Source of the DNA: CAZAOA01 sp964486765 | Lineage (GTDB): Bacteria; Patescibacteriota; UBA1384; XYA2-FULL-43-10 | NCBI GenBank assembly: GCA_964486765.1 | Contig: CAZAOA010000009.1 | Location: 1-39,194 of the forward strand | DNA: 39,194 bases | Reading direction: 5' to 3' | Shown here: positions 38,134 to 39,194 of the stretch, piece by piece | Layout of the letters: the number at the start of each line of letters is the position of its first letter | How positions within the stretch are numbered: the first letter of the stretch is position 1 | Notes under the pieces: model-generated | Told to the model about the DNA's origin: nothing | The model's database searches: none | What the model saw: only the letters and a program-made list of their open reading frames with translations | Position numbers and translations under genes: made by a program

Positions 38134-38160
38134 GTCTGATTTTATGTTCTAAAATCAGAC
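38134..38160 (+). other. Hairpin touching the 16S rRNA 5' end
   Basis: GTCTGATTTT (38134-38143) pairs perfectly with AAAATCAGAC (38151-38160) around a seven-base loop, ending about two bases before mature 16S. It may act as a processing signal. Confidence 0.6.
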
Positions 38161-38162
38161 TT

Positions 38163-39194
<1,032 letters not shown>

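Overview
The window looks like a piece of a Patescibacteria (Candidate Phyla Radiation) genome. The signs are an AT-rich genome with short intergenic spaces, several trimmed core proteins (UvrC without its C-terminal helix-hairpin-helix, insertion-less ProRS, short EF-Ts), a translation cluster that has lost its usual lipid and nucleotide genes, and a 16S rRNA gene that carries an insertion. TGA is used as a stop (fba, the four-helix-bundle gene, the phosphodiester glycosidase gene), so this is not a lineage that reads TGA as glycine. I cannot name a class from this sequence alone. Two 10-N gaps (586-595 and 28372-28381) show that it is a scaffold.

Layout. 1-1085: start of rpmE and a broken EamA transporter, both on the minus strand. 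1279-5768: rpsB, tsf, frr, rseP, proS. 6048-10621: uvrC, yvcK-like, tpiA, a four-helix-bundle (23S IVS-type) gene cassette, gap. 10698-17160: hypC (plus strand), then on the minus strand a complete group 3b-type NAD(P)-linked [NiFe] hydrogenase operon (beta, gamma, delta, alpha) followed by an ABC-2 exporter pair. A GxxExxY nuclease cassette sits exactly between the delta and alpha genes. 17262-20237: pgk, fba and a PfkB kinase, overlapping or nearly so. 20297-22004: an ASCH-like protein, a nucleotidyltransferase with an N-terminal ribbon-helix-helix domain, several hairpins and tRNA-Ile(GAU). 22148-26499: trigger factor, MFS transporter, clpP, Nif3-like protein. 26626-28025: two unrecognised genes of higher GC. 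28153-32617: rubrerythrin, CYTH protein, membrane-anchored phosphodiester glycosidase, a sulfatase-like cassette between 120-bp direct repeats, and a VIT-like membrane protein. 32751-37660: RND-type transporter, a bactofilin-like membrane protein and an unrecognised membrane protein. 37824-39194: rRNA promoter and the 5' two thirds of 16S rRNA.

How it works together. tpiA, gap, pgk, fba and the PfkB kinase give the triose half of glycolysis. The soluble hydrogenase could reoxidise NAD(P)H by making H2, as expected for a fermentative, small-genome cell. Rubrerythrin suggests an anaerobe that detoxifies peroxide.

The most interesting signal is a family of small rRNA-intervening-sequence-like elements. 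The 16S insertion (38327-38454) shares both ends with the GxxExxY cassette at 14141-14626, including an exact 20-nt match and 16 of 18 bases at the other end. Both have terminal inverted repeats. A second cassette, carrying a four-helix-bundle gene of the type known from 23S intervening sequences, is also bounded by inverted repeats (20 of 24 bases) between tpiA and gap. In the window the same class of element therefore appears with and without a gene, in rRNA and in operons.
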